A stretch of 64,000 bases of DNA from Cordia subcordata (taxonomy: Eukaryota > Streptophyta > Magnoliopsida > Boraginales > Cordiaceae): NCBI GenBank assembly GCA_028554755.1, contig JAPTOF010000015.1, positions 12,287,501-12,351,500 on the forward strand. Direction: 5' to 3'. Below, one piece after another: positions 21,936 through 34,473 of this stretch. Below the pieces are notes generated by a model that saw nothing but the letters and a program-made list of their open reading frames with translations, made no database searches and was not told where the DNA came from. Numbering within the stretch: the stretch's first letter is position 1; each line of letters starts with the position of its first letter. The position numbers and the translations under genes were made by a program.

Positions 21936-23640
21936 GATTGTATGCCCTAAAGACTATTTGTACACAGATATTGAACTAACTATTTGATCATTTATTATAT
22001 GTATGAGCACTTTTTACATATATTATCTCTGGTATATATGTGTGGTACATTATGTAAAGGTCCAATGATATAGTCTAATGATTTGGGTGTGCAATAAGGC
22101 TGGACGCACAGCAGGCCCAAGTTTAGTTTTGGATATATCATAAAGATGTCCACAGCCAGATAGTAGTGTTGGGCACTCCACCGGGATATGGCTATAGTGG
22201 GCAAGTCTCCTGATAGGGCTGATCTACCCAAATCATTGGATGGTCTTTCTGGACTTGACTCCTAGTGTGTGTGTCACGTATTATACAAAACCACTATGAG
22301 TATGTCTTCTAGAACTGTCCCATCATTTATAGAGGACAAGATACTCATTGCTTTCGAGTGACTGAAACTCTTAATCTTGAGCATATATATATCCTCTTAA
22401 TCTTGAGCATGATGTATCATGAGAAGAGGTCTTGAGTGATAAGATTGACTACCTCGTACGTTGGGTGTTGTGTTCTAATCGATCAGGACATGCATATGCA
22501 ACAGCAGAGTCTATGTCCCATCTTAGATTTGTCTTATTGGTTATCATAAATCTAGATCTAGTGATATTACCCTTTAGGGGTATATCGGTCATTTAACTTG
22601 TCGGTTGCTCCCTAGACCATGATCGAGTGGTGATCACTTATTAGACTAGAAATTTCAAGGTTCTAGATTTAGTTGTGGATGTTATGGTGCCCTTGGACCG
22701 ACTTTGACTCCGGGTATACGTAGAGGGGTATTTTTGGTCATTTCGCTCAGTTGGTAAAAAACAGAGGTTACTAAATGTAACAAGCTCTTGCTTAGCCAGT
22801 AATTATTCTTGGAGTACGGCTTTTCGTCTTTTAGTGGAGTAGACCAGAGTCAAAGTGGCGACATTGAGGGCGTTTTGATCATTTTGAAAGCCAAGGGTAA
22901 TTATGTCTTTTGACTCCTTTACTAGCCACTTCTCTATTAGATACATAATTAAGGAATTTATTATGTGGGTTTCTTAATTAAGATTTGAGTTTAGAAGTGA
23001 AGAAGGGATTTAATTATTCGGGTCTTCCTAATACAACTCAAAGATATCTTAATTAGATGAGCGAGGATCACATAGGAGATATTTAGTGTGTGTGTGACAT
23101 AGAATATTTGGATGTCCTTTTATCCCAAGGGAGTATTCCTTATCTAGAAAGTTTAATGAAGGGTATTGAGGGAATTTATATATTCCCTAGATCTCATCCT
23201 TTTAGGGTAAGCTTAATACTATAAATAGTACACCATAAGTATGACCCAAGATGAGCCTCTTTGATATTTGCATGACCCAAGATGAGCCTCTTTGATATTT
23301 TCTTTCTTGGTGTATGTGTGTATAGCATTTTTCACACACTAGTATCATCTTCCTAATTTTTAGCCTTTATTTTTAGCTTGCCCACTATATAGCTAAGTAT
23401 CCTAGTTCTAGAAGAGTGGTCATAATGGAGAAAACCACAAGGCGGTTACTTTGAGGAAGATTTGATGCAAAGAGGCTACTGATCTTCGAATTATGCATCA
23501 AGGGTAATGAAATCTACACCAGTTCTTTTTTGTATTTACTTATTTAGCATTGATCCTATGTGTATAACATGTGATTATGCTATCTTCCACTACCATGTAT
23601 AGATTATGGATTAAAATTAAAATCTGGTACCAGATCTTGA
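21936..23640 (+). repeat. Remainder of the 3' LTR of Copia I
   Basis: Continues the LTR begun at 15753 (GATTGTATGCCCTAAAG). It has a TATA box CTATAAATA at 23219-23227 and a 31-bp tandem duplication at 23241-23271 and 23272-23302 (CCAAGATGAGCCTCTTTGAT). The right end is uncertain; a primer-site-like TGGTACCAGATC lies at 23624-23635. No coding potential. Confidence 0.65.
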
Positions 23641-23699
23641 ATATGGTAATAGCATATTAGATCTAATAGGTTTTACGACTACCCTTACAAAAATATGAT

Positions 23700-24108
23700 C
23701 CTAACTACGCATATAAGGAGGCCAAATGTGTCGCACTTCAGTAGACCATGTAAATGAGGGTGACTCTGAGCCGAATGAAGAATGTGCTATCCACTTCCAC
23801 AAGCCCCATCACTCGTAAGATCATCTAGAGTCGAATAATGGATTATGAGAATGTGAGTGTAATGAAATTCAAAGTGACGCATCAATCCTCTTGCCTCCTT
23901 AACTACATAACACACATCCAAAGAGCCAGTGGATTGGCCATTAAGCAACGAGACATCCAATAGAGAATCCATTTCGATCCATAGTCATTGAACTCTAAGT
24001 TCTATATGTATATGGAGACCTTAGACAAGGGCCAAAAGCTCTACCTTCAGCATAAAGACCTCTGTAAAATGCTCAAAAAAACCACAAATCATAGAGCCAG
24101 ACCAATTT
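23700..24108 (-). pseudogene. LINE (L1-type) RNase H C-terminal part
   Basis: Minus-strand translation gives TEVFMLKVELLALV (usual AELLALLEGL), IEMDSLLDV (D-S catalytic motif), and RHFEFHYTHI...DDLTSDGACGSG (usual HFEFHYTHIYREAN..ADALA). These are the second half of an L1-type RNase H. Stops and one shift are present. The first half lies at 25510 and beyond; the solo LTR 24109-25509 separates them. Confidence 0.7.
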
Positions 24109-25509
24109 TATAAAGGAAAAATAATCTTAAAATGGAGGTGAATTAAGATTATGTCTAATTTTTGCCATAAAAAACTAAACAAACACAAATATAGTCACTT
24201 TGGCAATTCAACGAATACTTAGCAGGCAAAATAGACAAGTAAGCTAAGAGAAAGAGAAGGAGAAAGAACATAACTAATTTTTAGGTGGTTTGGCCTTGCC
24301 TACATACACTGTTTAAGGATTCTCCCTTTAGGACTTCAACACCGTCATTAGTGTAGATGTTTCTTCAAGAATTGGTGAAACACAAACCAATCTTTATACC
24401 TCTTTGAAGCCCACTTCAAAGAACCCCAGTGAATCCTCACCAAAGATTTTCCCATATTCTCTCTTACTGTTTAAGATGCTCTCAATCTAATCCTAGCTCA
24501 AGAGTATGTATACAATCAAGGATTTGATGGAATTGAAGGTTTTAGGGTTATAAGCTTTAATAAGCAAATATAGAGAGTGTAAGGCTCTTGAATGCTCAAA
24601 GATTTCACAATTATAGCTCAAAATAAATAATTTCCAAGCAATAAAGATGTAGAAGAATGGTAGGTATAGCTAGGAAATGCTGTTCAATGCATGAAATCAA
24701 TGTTAGGGCAAAGTGGGTAAAGATGGGTTTTAAAAAGGAAGAGCAACGGTCATAAAACGACTAAGTCTTTAAATACAGCAGGCTAAGTTAGTCAAAGGGA
24801 TCGGTTGACCGGGGTGGTGACCAGCTTTAATGCCTATATTCTATTTGGCCCGATCACCTAGGTCGATCGACTGGCTAGGGTGAGCAACCTATCCCTAGAC
24901 TTTCTACTTGGGCCGGTAACCCGGTCAGTCGATCGGGGTAATAACCGGCCTTCATAGAAGTGTTTTTCTTCACCCAAAAACATGTTGCACTAGTTTATTT
25001 GAAGGTAAAAGATATGGCCACTTAGAAAACACTTCGAAGAAGGTGATATGACATTCATTGAGGCTCAACAACAAGTTTCTCAAAAACCTTTGAATATCAA
25101 AAAAATTTATGCAATAAAGAGATGTTTCAAAGGTTGCCCACACAAGTTTGGAAAAGCATATGCAAATGCAAAGATCAAGAAAAACATTGTAGTTTGAGCT
25201 ATAAGATGTTCTAAGGCAAACACAAAAAAAAAGCACGCAAGTCGATACCCCTTGTATCGTCTCGTCTCCTTTCTTATGTCTTCATTTCTTATTCATGATC
25301 AATTCTTGAATTCTTATTGCTTGGCGTCAAATAGTGTGCTTCCTCCTAACAATTTGCAATCCCATGACAAGCAAATAAATATCCAAGCCATGCTTACACC
25401 TATCTTAATGAGTTGTGCATGACAATCTTGCAAGGTGCATTAGCATTCAATTGAATATATTTATAATTTGTATCATCAAAACAACATAAAAAGCAATATT
25501 AAGCCAACA
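24109..25509 (-). mobile_element. Solo LTR related to the Sirevirus LTRs, AATTT target duplication
   Basis: 1401 bp flanked by perfect AATTT repeats (24104-24108, 25510-25514). It aligns with the LTRs of element C in order: a start like 'aatcttaaaatggaggtgaattaag', the GTGGTTTGGCC..GCCTACATACACTG box (24284-24312), 'gaagcccacttcaaagaacc', a GGTCGA/GGTTGACCGG cluster (24800-24950), and an end 'gcaatattaagccaaca'. No interior remains, so it arose by LTR-LTR recombination. The orientation is the same as in C. Confidence 0.85.
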
Positions 25510-26609
25510 AATTTAAAACTAGGACCACCACCTCCAACCTCGCAACCATACTTTTGGACACTACCATCAACATTCAACTTTATCCAACCTCATGTAGGCT
25601 TAGTCCAATTGACTAGCCTACTATGCCTGATTTTGCTTGGCCGAAGATTGCATTGAAAGAGAACAGCAAGACTCATATGACCTCGTCATTGCTTTTTATG
25701 CATCAAGGACGTTTGATACAGCTGACCAACAAATCTATTGATCCTCTAAATGATGCAGTCTCCCAAGAAAGTAGAGCCATTATAGTTTGCTTCGTTACAC
25801 TCTAGCCATGTAGCCATAAGATGAATATAGGGATTAGAACACGCCCATGACCTTCACTAGTACCATTGATTGACATGATCCACTTGATGATAACCTGCCT
25901 AATACACTCTGGCCCAGTGGTGAACACAATAGAAAGACCTCCAAAGCGGTGCCAAACTTTCGCAACTTCATTGTTTTAGAGAAACAAGTGAGAAATAGAC
26001 TCTTTTAACCAGTAGCATTGACATTTAGAAACAATATATAAGTCCTACCCCTTAAGTCGCATGTCAACAAAAATCCAAGCATGCACAGCCTTCCACACAA
26101 AAAGGATATATTGATAGGAATAGATTTGTGCCGTAAGCATCGCGATACTAAAGATCTAATAGCACACTTCCGAACTAACTGCTAAGCACTTGATAGGCGA
26201 AAAGCTTCATCACTTGATAAACTCCATAAAGGCCGATCCTGCATATAATGAGTGAGAGGAATAGTAGAGATTTCATTTGCAATATGCTGAGGAACCAATT
26301 CATAAAGAGCCTGCTGATTCCAACCCCCATTTAAGAGGACATATTTCACCAATAACTTATTATGCATACCATGACTAACAAGCTCTCTCAAAGATTTATT
26401 CCCCACTATGTATCATGCTAAAAAGATAAAAATCTCGTACCACGTTTCCAAAGAATGTGCTTCTCAGCTATCTTCTGCCCCCGCAAAAGCCTCTTGCATA
26501 TGCGGGAGTCACGAGGCTCATTGAAACAATATGAAAAGGATGCACATGACAATATTTAGCTTTAAGAATTTCGGCCCAAAGACCTTTAGATGAATGAAAT
26601 CTCCATCAA
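25510..26609 (-). pseudogene. LINE (L1-type) RT end, zinc-binding domain and RNase H start
   Basis: Minus-strand translation from the right: FHSSKGLWAEILKAKYC, GGWNQQALYELVPQHIANEI, PLWSLSSDEAFRLSSA, then SLVSRCLRHKSIPINISFLCGR (the zf-RVT domain, usual W-x-KSIPLKISFF-x-WR). Near 25560 follow IKVECDGS and EVGGGG, the start of the LINE RNase H. Stops are frequent. The frame resumes at 24108 across the solo LTR. Confidence 0.75.
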
Positions 26610-26958
26610 AGTTTGATACCCATAGTCTGAGATATGTTGCACATGGATTATGTATGAACTAAAAATATAAATTCACAACATATGCAATATCTGGTCTAAT
26701 CATATTCAAATACTGTAAAGCCTCAATCAATTTTCTAAACTCAATTAGATAAGATAAAAGTTCACCATCATTAGCATTTAGATGTTCACTGACCATAGAA
26801 ATGGATATTGGTTTTGCTCCTTCACGTCCAAATTGCTACAAAAGCTGGATAGATACTTTGTTAGTGTAAGGAAAAGACCATTTCATGAGGTTTGACTTTC
26901 ATCTCCAAGAAATAACAAGAAGACCCTAAATCCTTAATGTCAAATTCAACTGATCCAA
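26610..26958 (-). pseudogene. Copia reverse transcriptase scrap
   Basis: Minus-strand translation gives VEFDIKDLGSSCYFLEMKV (usual FEMKDLGELSYFLGIEV), then FGREGAKPISISM and IEALQYLNMIRPDIAYVVN. This is part of a Ty1/copia RT. It has stops and is joined on the left to the LINE and on the right to the Harbinger-like element. Confidence 0.65.
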
Positions 26959-29022
26959 GGGTATGTTTGGTATGATGGAATAACTTGGAAAGGAAAGGCC
27001 ATTCTAACTTCTTTTTTTCCTTTCTTTTGTTTGGTGGGGCAAAATAAAGTTGGAAGGCCCTTTCCAGGAAAAAGTTGAAAAATATATTTCTCTCTCCAAC
27101 CTAAAGAATGGGCTTTCCAACATCACCTGAAAAACACTAAAATAAAATTATACCTTATTTTCCCTTTTCACAATTCACAATCGTTTTGTCCATAAACCCT
27201 CTGCCAAACCCTCTTCTTCTTGCAAAGCTGCAATGAGGTAACTTATCTATCTATATCTCTTTTTATTTTTTTCTCTCTCGTCTCAATTTTCAAAATTCAT
27301 TGATTAATCTTGTGTGTTTTTTATGTTTTAAACTTGTTGAAACCAAAATATCCCTATTTATAGATGATAATTCGTGACTTGTTAATAGCATATGCAAGTG
27401 ATGAATTGTCATATGTATGCTGATTATTATTTTAGAATGGCGACCCAATTTCAAAATCTTGAAGGTTTGCACTTTTTATCTTATGGCAGGATATTGTTGA
27501 CATCTAGACCATTAATTTACTATTTGAATGATTCTAATTATCTCAACAAGAGTCCATTTGTCAACAACATATGCATGTGATGAATCGTCAATCGTTAATG
27601 ATTCTAAGACCATAATTTGTCAATTTTCAATAATATTAGAGATTTCTATCAACAATGAGATACAGGGACCATGTTGTTTCATGAAGAAGAATTCACCGTC
27701 CATTTGTTGTCGTCTTTATGTTAATTTTGCTGTTATGTTTGTCAGTTTTTTTTACTGCATTTGTAGGTTGGTCTTTTAAACTTGTAGGATATATTGTAGC
27801 TGGATGTATGATTTGTTTTACTGCTTTTATGATCCTAAATTACCTTAATATGTCAGCACAGAGAACTGCCTCAGACAATTTTATGGACAACTAGACACAA
27901 AAACCATTTTATACGTTGGACATGGATCCACCTGTTATGCCCCTGTCATGTGATGGGGAATTGAATCAAATTGTTAAACGATTACTTGAAGCTAATGGTG
28001 AAACATGTCTTAGTTAAAATAAATTACCTGCAAAGATGCTTGATAGCTTTGTTGTTTGGTGCTTGTCTTTCTCTTTCTTATACGTTTTATAAGAATGCAA
28101 ATTCATATATAGAATTATAAGAATGCAAATTCATATATAGAATTGCCATTATATATGCTTATTCTGTATTTATGTAGCTATGAGCCGTCTAAGCTTACGA
28201 ACCAAGGAGTTGATAAGGAGTTGATGGTAATGTGATTTGTGGAATTATTAAAGATTCTGCTAACATGATTAGCTCAAAGATGGAGACAAACAGTGAAAGA
28301 ATGAGTTTGGCAAGACGATGCAGCAATTAATGATTTAAAGTGCAAGCTTAATGGCAAATTAATGAAGTTGCAAGATTTGAGTACAATTGAGCCACATAAG
28401 AGACAATTGTTATTGGTCGTGATCGCGATCTAACTAAAATATTCTTCATAGTTGATGACAACGAGAAGACAGATTGGGTGAAGTTGGTCATCTCTTGAAT
28501 ATTTTCTCATTAAGCCTCATATAAATAAATAAATAAATTAATATATATATATATATATTTATATATATTAAAGATTTGGAATATTTGATTATTAGTATTT
28601 TTTTATTTGAAGATTGGGAATATATTGGCTTTTATATTTTTCTCAAAAATTCTTTCATAAAATAAGTTAAAATTCTATAGATCTGGTGGAGTTTGATATA
28701 TTGAATGGCTATTATATTTTTCATTTTCTTATACTTTTTAGAAAAATTTAATCTCTTGTTAGCATTGCAAAGATATTTCAGTTTGACAAAATTAATAAAC
28801 AAGGGTATTTTTGTCTATGCGTATAAATTTCATTCCATTCCAACACATTAAGATGACTTTACAAAACACACGAAAGCAAATAAGCATTCCATTCAATTTT
28901 TTTTAATACTTACAACCAAACACAAAAAAGAAATCAATTATTCCTAGAGCATTCTGGGATGAAATATATTCTGGATAGAAGGTCTTTCCTTTCCAAGCCA
29001 TTCCATCGTACCAAACATATCC
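26959..29022 (+). mobile_element. Harbinger-like DNA transposon remnant, about 2.06 kb
   Basis: Terminal inverted repeats of about 42 bp: GGGTATGTTTGGTATGATGG... at 26959, and the complement of GGATATGTTTGGTACGATGG... ending at 29022. Both continue into CTTGGAAAGGAAAG. GGGxxTGTTTGG ends are usual for PIF/Harbinger. The target duplication is not resolved (CAA or AA). Inside, on the plus strand, is a broken Myb/SANT-like ORF1 remnant; no transposase is visible. A 28-bp tandem duplication lies near 28090-28145 (ATTATAAGAATGCAAATTCA). Confidence 0.8.
27850..28500 (+). pseudogene. Remnant of a Harbinger-type ORF1 (Myb/SANT-like protein)
   Basis: Translation from ATG 27850 gives MDPPVMPLSCDGEL and later, across stops and shifts, KLMKLQDLSTIEPHKRQLLL and TKIFFIVDDNEKTDWVKL. 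The latter resembles the C-terminal block of plant Myb/SANT-like proteins linked to Harbinger elements (usual LTTEERHKA...IARDRDLTKIFF...DDEKVEWVKLL). Not functional. Confidence 0.55.
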
Positions 29023-29026
29023 AAAG

Positions 29027-29530
29027 TGACAAAATTTGGTTTAAGATTTTCACGACATTGAAGGAAGGTTAATAAATTAATTAGAGAAAGAAAATATAAG
29101 ACAAGAAGTAATTTTTTGTATTGGCTAATACATATATTATATCTAATACATGGCAATCTAATACATATTGGTATATGGAATTATGATAACCTAGTGCTAT
29201 ATTTATAGACTTAAAGATCAGGGAGTATACCACCTAATGAAGTTTCATGTTACACCCTTTGACAACTGAGTGAAAAACATAGCTAAGTAAAGTCCTATAA
29301 GCACATGATCTGGACAGCTAAATGATCTTATCAAATCACATGTAAATTGCATCACTTGTATGCTGAACTTTTGACTTCCAATGGTAGTGAAGACTAGTCA
29401 GGTGAATCAAGACCTTATCTTGATAATTCTTGCATGTAGACAACTCAGATCATCTAACTAAGCAATAGATAATCTTCATGAATCTTCTTTTAACTTTCAA
29501 AGCTTAATAATTAAGCATTAATTTTAACAT
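29027..29530 (-). repeat. 3' LTR of Copia F
   Basis: The inner edge is clear: on the minus strand the polypurine tract ATTAAGGGGGAA (29542-29531) is followed by TGTTAAAATTAATGC. The outer edge is taken at TGACAAAATTTGG (29027), which gives TGTT...GTCA and 504 bp. That puts it 4 bp from the Harbinger-like end, so the outer edge is uncertain. Confidence 0.6.
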
Positions 29531-30607
29531 TCCCCCTTAATGATCAATTGTGTAATTCCAAGCAAATCATGAACCATCTAGAACTTTGATTGCGGAAACG
29601 CTTTCGTAAAAATATTTGCTAGCTAATCTCTTGTCTTGCAAAATTGTAACTCGATCTTGCCTTCTTCAACCAACTCTTGAATAAAATGATGTTGCATCTC
29701 AATATGCTTCATCTTATCGTAGAACACATGATTTTTGTTCATCACAATCGTAGACATTTATCATAGTAAATTGCAGTTGGTCCTTCAATTTTGAATTGTA
29801 GGTCTTCCAAATTTTTCTTAGCCAAATAGCTTAATTGGCAATGCCAATTGTAGCAATGTACTCTACTTCAGTTGAGGAGAATGCAATAGTTGCCTATTTC
29901 TTAGAAGACCACAAGATTCGTTTTGATCCCAAGTTAAAGACATATCAATTTGTGCTCCTTCTGTCATCTATGCATCCTACCCAACCGCTATTTGTATAAC
30001 CATGTAAGCTATAATCCTTTTCTAACTCGTACAAAACGCCATGACTTTTTGTACCTTTCACATATCTTAGGATTCTTTTTTCTATTGTAGAATGATCTTT
30101 GCTAGGCTCACTCATAAATCTGGAGACTTTGCCAACAAAATGCACAACATCTTGTCTTATGTTTGTCATATAAATCAACGAGCCCGCCAGACTTTGATGT
30201 GTCATCTCATCCACCTTTTCTTTTTTGTTGTTCTTACACAGCTTCTCATTTACTGCCATAGGAGTCGTTATAGGCTTGCAGTCCATCATATGGAATTTTC
30301 TTAATAAGTCATCAACATATTTTTCTTGAGAAATAAGTGTTTGCCTTGGCTCTTGCTTGATTTGAATTCCCAGAAAATATTTCATGAGACCAAGGTCTTT
30401 CATTTCATATTGTTGTATCATTGTCTTCTTAAATTTTTCAATCATCCTCAGATCGATGCTGGTATAAATCAAATCATCTATGTAGAGACATATAATAAGA
30501 AAATCATGTGTACCTTGTCTCTTCACATAAAGTGATGGTTCACTTGGACTTTTGATGAAGCCATGTTCAAGTAACTATCCATCGATCTTGTTATTCCAGG
30601 CTTGGAG
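29531..30607 (-). pseudogene. Copia F: RT C-terminal half and RNase H
   Basis: Minus strand from 30607: AWNNKIDG, KSPSEPSLYVKRQGTHDF, then CLYIDDLIYT (RT YxDD box as YIDD), QYEMKDLGLMKYFLGIQI, LISQEKYVDDLLRKF, AGSLIYM, IRQDVVHFVGKVSRFM, RILRYVKGT and DDRRSTN. It then continues in another frame through EYIAT to the polypurine tract. The frame 30526-29945 is open for 193 codons; a stop lies at 30565 and shifts follow in RNase H. The N-terminal half of the same RT lies at 59609-60079; gypsy E separates them. Confidence 0.85.
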
Positions 30608-32533
30608 TGTAATAATCATACTAATAGAACTCCTATTTAGCCACAAACTTAGTTAGAAAAAATAATAATAATGAATAAAATAAGATAAAATAAAATAAAG
30701 ATAAAAATAAAATTTGATAATTACAGTAATGATAACAAAATATAGTAGAATGGAAAATATATATAGATATAAGTAAAAGTATATATATAATATTGATTGA
30801 CTAAATTTTAGCCAATGTGTCCATTAAAATTAAAGCAAAGAGAAAAATAGAATAGTTGATTAACAATAATTTAAGAAGCTATTTTAGTGAAATGATGACC
30901 AAGGCCAATTTAAATAAGAGAAAGAAAAGAAGAAAACCCACCCCACAAACCCCAAATAGACACTGATAGGGGTGTTCATTAATTGGGGAAACCTAATTAC
31001 TGAACTGATTTTTTAGGTACGGGGAAATAAAGTTTGGAGAATTAGGGAAAAATTATTGGGGATGGGGAAAACTTTGGGGAAACGGGTTGAGGATCGGAAT
31101 AAATTTTATTTTTTGGGGAAAACCCGAAACCCAAAATTTTTTTATTATATAAAATATGTGTGTGTGTATATATATATATATATATTATTTAGTTATATAA
31201 TATATGTTATCATATATTAATATAACATATCTTAAATTTCTGTTAATCCTTATGTTTCTCTTCACTTCATTCTTTCAACATCTTTTTAGCCACTTAGCCT
31301 CTTTATATTTTCTTCACCTCTCTTTCTTTTTTCTTTGCTATGCTTTATGTTTGGTTATATATTTTTGTTTATATTTTGAAATATAGTTTATATATTTTTT
31401 GTTTACATTTTAGATTTGGTATTATTTGATATAAATTGTGTCTAAAATTAGTTTTGAACTTTAATAAAAAAAAATTGGGGATTCCCCAATCCCTGGAGGC
31501 TTTTCCCCATTCCCCTATCCCCAAATCATGCTTGCCGTTAGTAAATTGGGGTGTGGAACGAAACAAACCTTCTTCCTCAAAAATTATTTCGGGGAAAAAA
31601 ATTGTTGATTGGGGCTGGGATTCCCAATGAACAGAGACGTATTCTGCTTCTACAAAATCATTAAAAAAAACTCACTCATACTTGACTACCATTGTAGATT
31701 TGGAAGAAGACAAGGTTGAGATTGACACCACACATGATTAGCTACTAATCGACTTGTCATTGGGGTAAGTATTATTCATTGCCTTGGTGTAGGCTTATAA
31801 TGGTAATAGTAAAGAATAAATGATGTGGGCTTGGTGTTAATAGACAAATTTTGTATGTGACTTGTCATAGGATTTTGGAGACAAGATTGAGGAACCTTAG
31901 CCTAGTTGCTCTATCAAGTAAGTGGAATCCTTCACTCTTGCTTTATTTCTCTCTAAGGAATGCTGTTATAGTTAGACTGAGTCCTCAACATTTATCTTTT
32001 GTTTAGTGGAAGCAAAAATATCATAGATGTAACATCTAAAGTCGTCTGGACTTTCGCCTATTAAGTGTTTGCAAAAATGCCATAAAAATAGGGTTTTTTC
32101 TTTCTTTCTTTCTTTCTTCCTATAGCATTTTCCAGCCATTTTTCTCTTCTTTTGTGTCTCTTGTCACTCATTTATGCAATCTTCTAAGACTTCTTTGTCT
32201 CAACATGTGATCCTTTCGAAAACAGGAATAAGTACATGAAGTGATGCTTGCTTTCTTGGTAGATTTTGACAGTTCTTAAACCTTATTGTTATTATTCCTA
32301 AGCATGAGTTCTTGATGGTAAACCTATTTTGCAAGTTATGATTTGTCCTTGTAACTATGCAACCCCTGAATTCTTTCATTTTAGGATGTATTTCTTTGTT
32401 GCTCATCACATCTACTCTTATTCATAACTGTGTGGCTTTGCTTTTATATGCATCACGTGCCCTGTAAACTTATTACACTCGCTACTAAACCATTATTCTA
32501 CTATTATCCTCATAAAAAAAAATTCCTTGTAAC
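30608..32533 (+). repeat. 5' LTR of E, first piece
   Basis: TGTAATAATCATACTAATAG start, matching the 3' LTR at 56751-58160. It holds a 0.67-kb insertion (30967-31634) missing from the 3' LTR. The last five bases GTAAC are the target duplication of element C. Confidence 0.85.
30967..31634. mobile_element. Small DNA-transposon-like insertion in the 5' LTR of E
   Basis: The 3' LTR of E reads 'cactgagaaagatagacg' where this copy has about 668 extra bp. The ends resemble inverted repeats (GGGGTGTTCATTAATTGGG and, reversed, CTGTTCATTGGGAA). The inside is rich in GGGGAAA words at both sides (GGGGAA... left, TTCCCCA... right), a long imperfect foldback. TGTGTGTATATATA microsatellite at about 31158-31186. 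Probably hAT-like and non-autonomous; the target duplication is unclear. Confidence 0.65.
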
Positions 32534-33850
32534 TGTGGGTGCAAATATCTTAAGAGGGGGCTGAATTAAGATATAAATACTAATTTTCGTTTTGAAACAA
32601 TTCTCAGAAAATTTACAACTTCTAACAATCAAAATATCAAACACAATGTAAGCAAAATAAGCAAGTATAAAAATGAAAGTATAAGGAGAGGAGAAACAAA
32701 CGATTTAAGGTGGTTCGGCCAAGCCTACGTCCACTGCCCAAGGATGCTCCCCTTAGGACTTCAAAAATCTCCACTAAGATGCTTCTTCAAATCTTGATGA
32801 AGCACAAACCACGTTCTTACAATCTCTTTGAAGCCTAACTTCAAAGAACCCAAGAGATTCACTCTTTAAGATTTTCCCACATTTTACAAGCTTTAAAGAA
32901 TAAATCTCACAAAGTTTATAGCTCTCAATGTGTGTCCCTACTCAAGAATTAAGAAAGATTGAATCTGAATTTTTTTTCAAGAAGAAGATGAATAAGCTCT
33001 TGAAAGCTCAAATATATTGCAAGAATGGCTCAAAGATGGATTGTATGATGATAAACAATTTAGCACACTTCAATTGATTGATTAGAATGTGTATTGAATG
33101 AGTATTTTAAAGAGATTTTGGGGGTTAGGGATTTGGTAGGTGAAGAAGAAATGAAGATCTCGGCCAGAACGGTAATAAACGGTTAGTGCATTTATTACAA
33201 CACCCGTTTAGCTGGTCGACCGTCTGGGTCGTCCGGCTATCCCCTTTCCTTCTCTGACTAAACCGGACGCCTTAGCCGGTCGACCGGCTAGGGGGTCCGG
33301 CTTTTTCTTCACCTTTCTGTTTTGGACGAGCAACCCACCCAGGTCAGCTGGTCTACCGGCTGGGAGGTCCGGCCACTCCAGAATGTGAAGTAAAACTAGA
33401 GTTTTGCAAAAATCATTTTAAGTGCAATTTTCACAACTCCAAATCATTTTGTAATAATTTGTAAACATATGCTGTGATTTGAAATACCCCAAAAACTCAT
33501 TTACCTCTATGTTTGCATTCAAATACATTTGTGCAAATGTTATATCAAATGTGCAAGACTTGAAAATTTTGCTTTGAACAAGAAAAAGAGAGTTTGAGCC
33601 AAGTCCACACAATATATAGGCATTTCACAAAAGAAGCAAGAAGGAAAATAATATCCAGTACCCCTTATGACTTCTCTTCTCCTCCTTATGCCTTCTCACC
33701 TTCTCTTTCTTAAAATAATGCTTTTTGCACATTTTCTTCAATCTTTCAAAGCTTTAACTATATATCATCTCATTTTCACAAGAAGCTATTTAGTCAAATA
33801 ATGCATATATATTTTTATCATCAAAATCAATAATGAATATTTAGCTAACA
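32534..33850 (-). repeat. 3' LTR of element C
   Basis: 1317 bp. It has the GTGGTTCGGCC..GCCTACGTCC box (32710-32733) and, at 33203-33375, a run of units with GGTCGACCGGCT or close variants. One unit more than in its partner explains most of the 69-bp length difference. Confidence 0.9.
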
Positions 33851-33888
33851 ATCTCCCCTTTTTTGATGATGACAAAAGTACCCCCTTA
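33851..33888 (-). other. Polypurine tracts of element C
   Basis: Minus strand: AAAAAAGGGGAGAT directly at the LTR (33864-33851) and ATTAAGGGGGTACTT at 33891-33877. A third, CAAAGGGGGAGAAGT, lies at 34166-34152. Repeated purine tracts before the 3' LTR are a known Sirevirus trait; only the one touching the LTR can prime its plus strand directly. Confidence 0.75.
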
Positions 33889-34473
33889 ATATATGCATTC
33901 TTTTTAAAAAGTGTATTTTGGGAAAATGCTTCCATTATCAAGTTTAAACTCATGCATATTGAAGACATGTTTCATCAATAATCAACTCATCAAACAAATA
34001 GCCATATCCAAACAAGTAAACATATCAACAAACCATAAAGTATATCATTCAACAGCCAACAACGCATATATATACCATTCACTATTCAACCAACCAATTC
34101 AATCAACTGATCATTTAGCCAACAACGCATATATATACCATTCACCATTTACTTCTCCCCCTTTGGCATCATCAAAATCAATATAAAGGCAGGAAAATAA
34201 ACAAAAGTTAAGATTGTATGAGAGAAATAACTTGTTAACCAAAGTCAAGAATGTGAAAGTCAACTAAAGGTAAAAATTGTTTTCAAGTGGAATGAAAAAT
34301 GTTTTTCTGAAGTAAGAAAATCAAGGCGCGTGATCATGGTGATCCTTGAAGTATTCCCTCATGTCTGATCTAATAGAAGCCACTTCTGAATCAATGTGTT
34401 GCCTTCAAACAGTGAGCTCGTCCCATTGGCTAGTCATGGTAGCCCTCATTTCGCCCATACCAGTGTTTAATGC

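Noticed and set aside
23624..23635. TGGTACCAGATC as a true primer-binding site after the LTR of Copia I
   Set aside because: It matches the tRNA-Met site at 10 of 12 bases, but a 3' LTR should not be followed by one, no CA end precedes it, and such a match is expected by chance in a window this large.
32709..32735. CRISPR-like impression from repeated short words in LTRs
   Set aside because: The recurring GTGGTTCGGCC box and GGTCGACC words belong to LTRs of separate elements; there is no regular repeat-spacer array.
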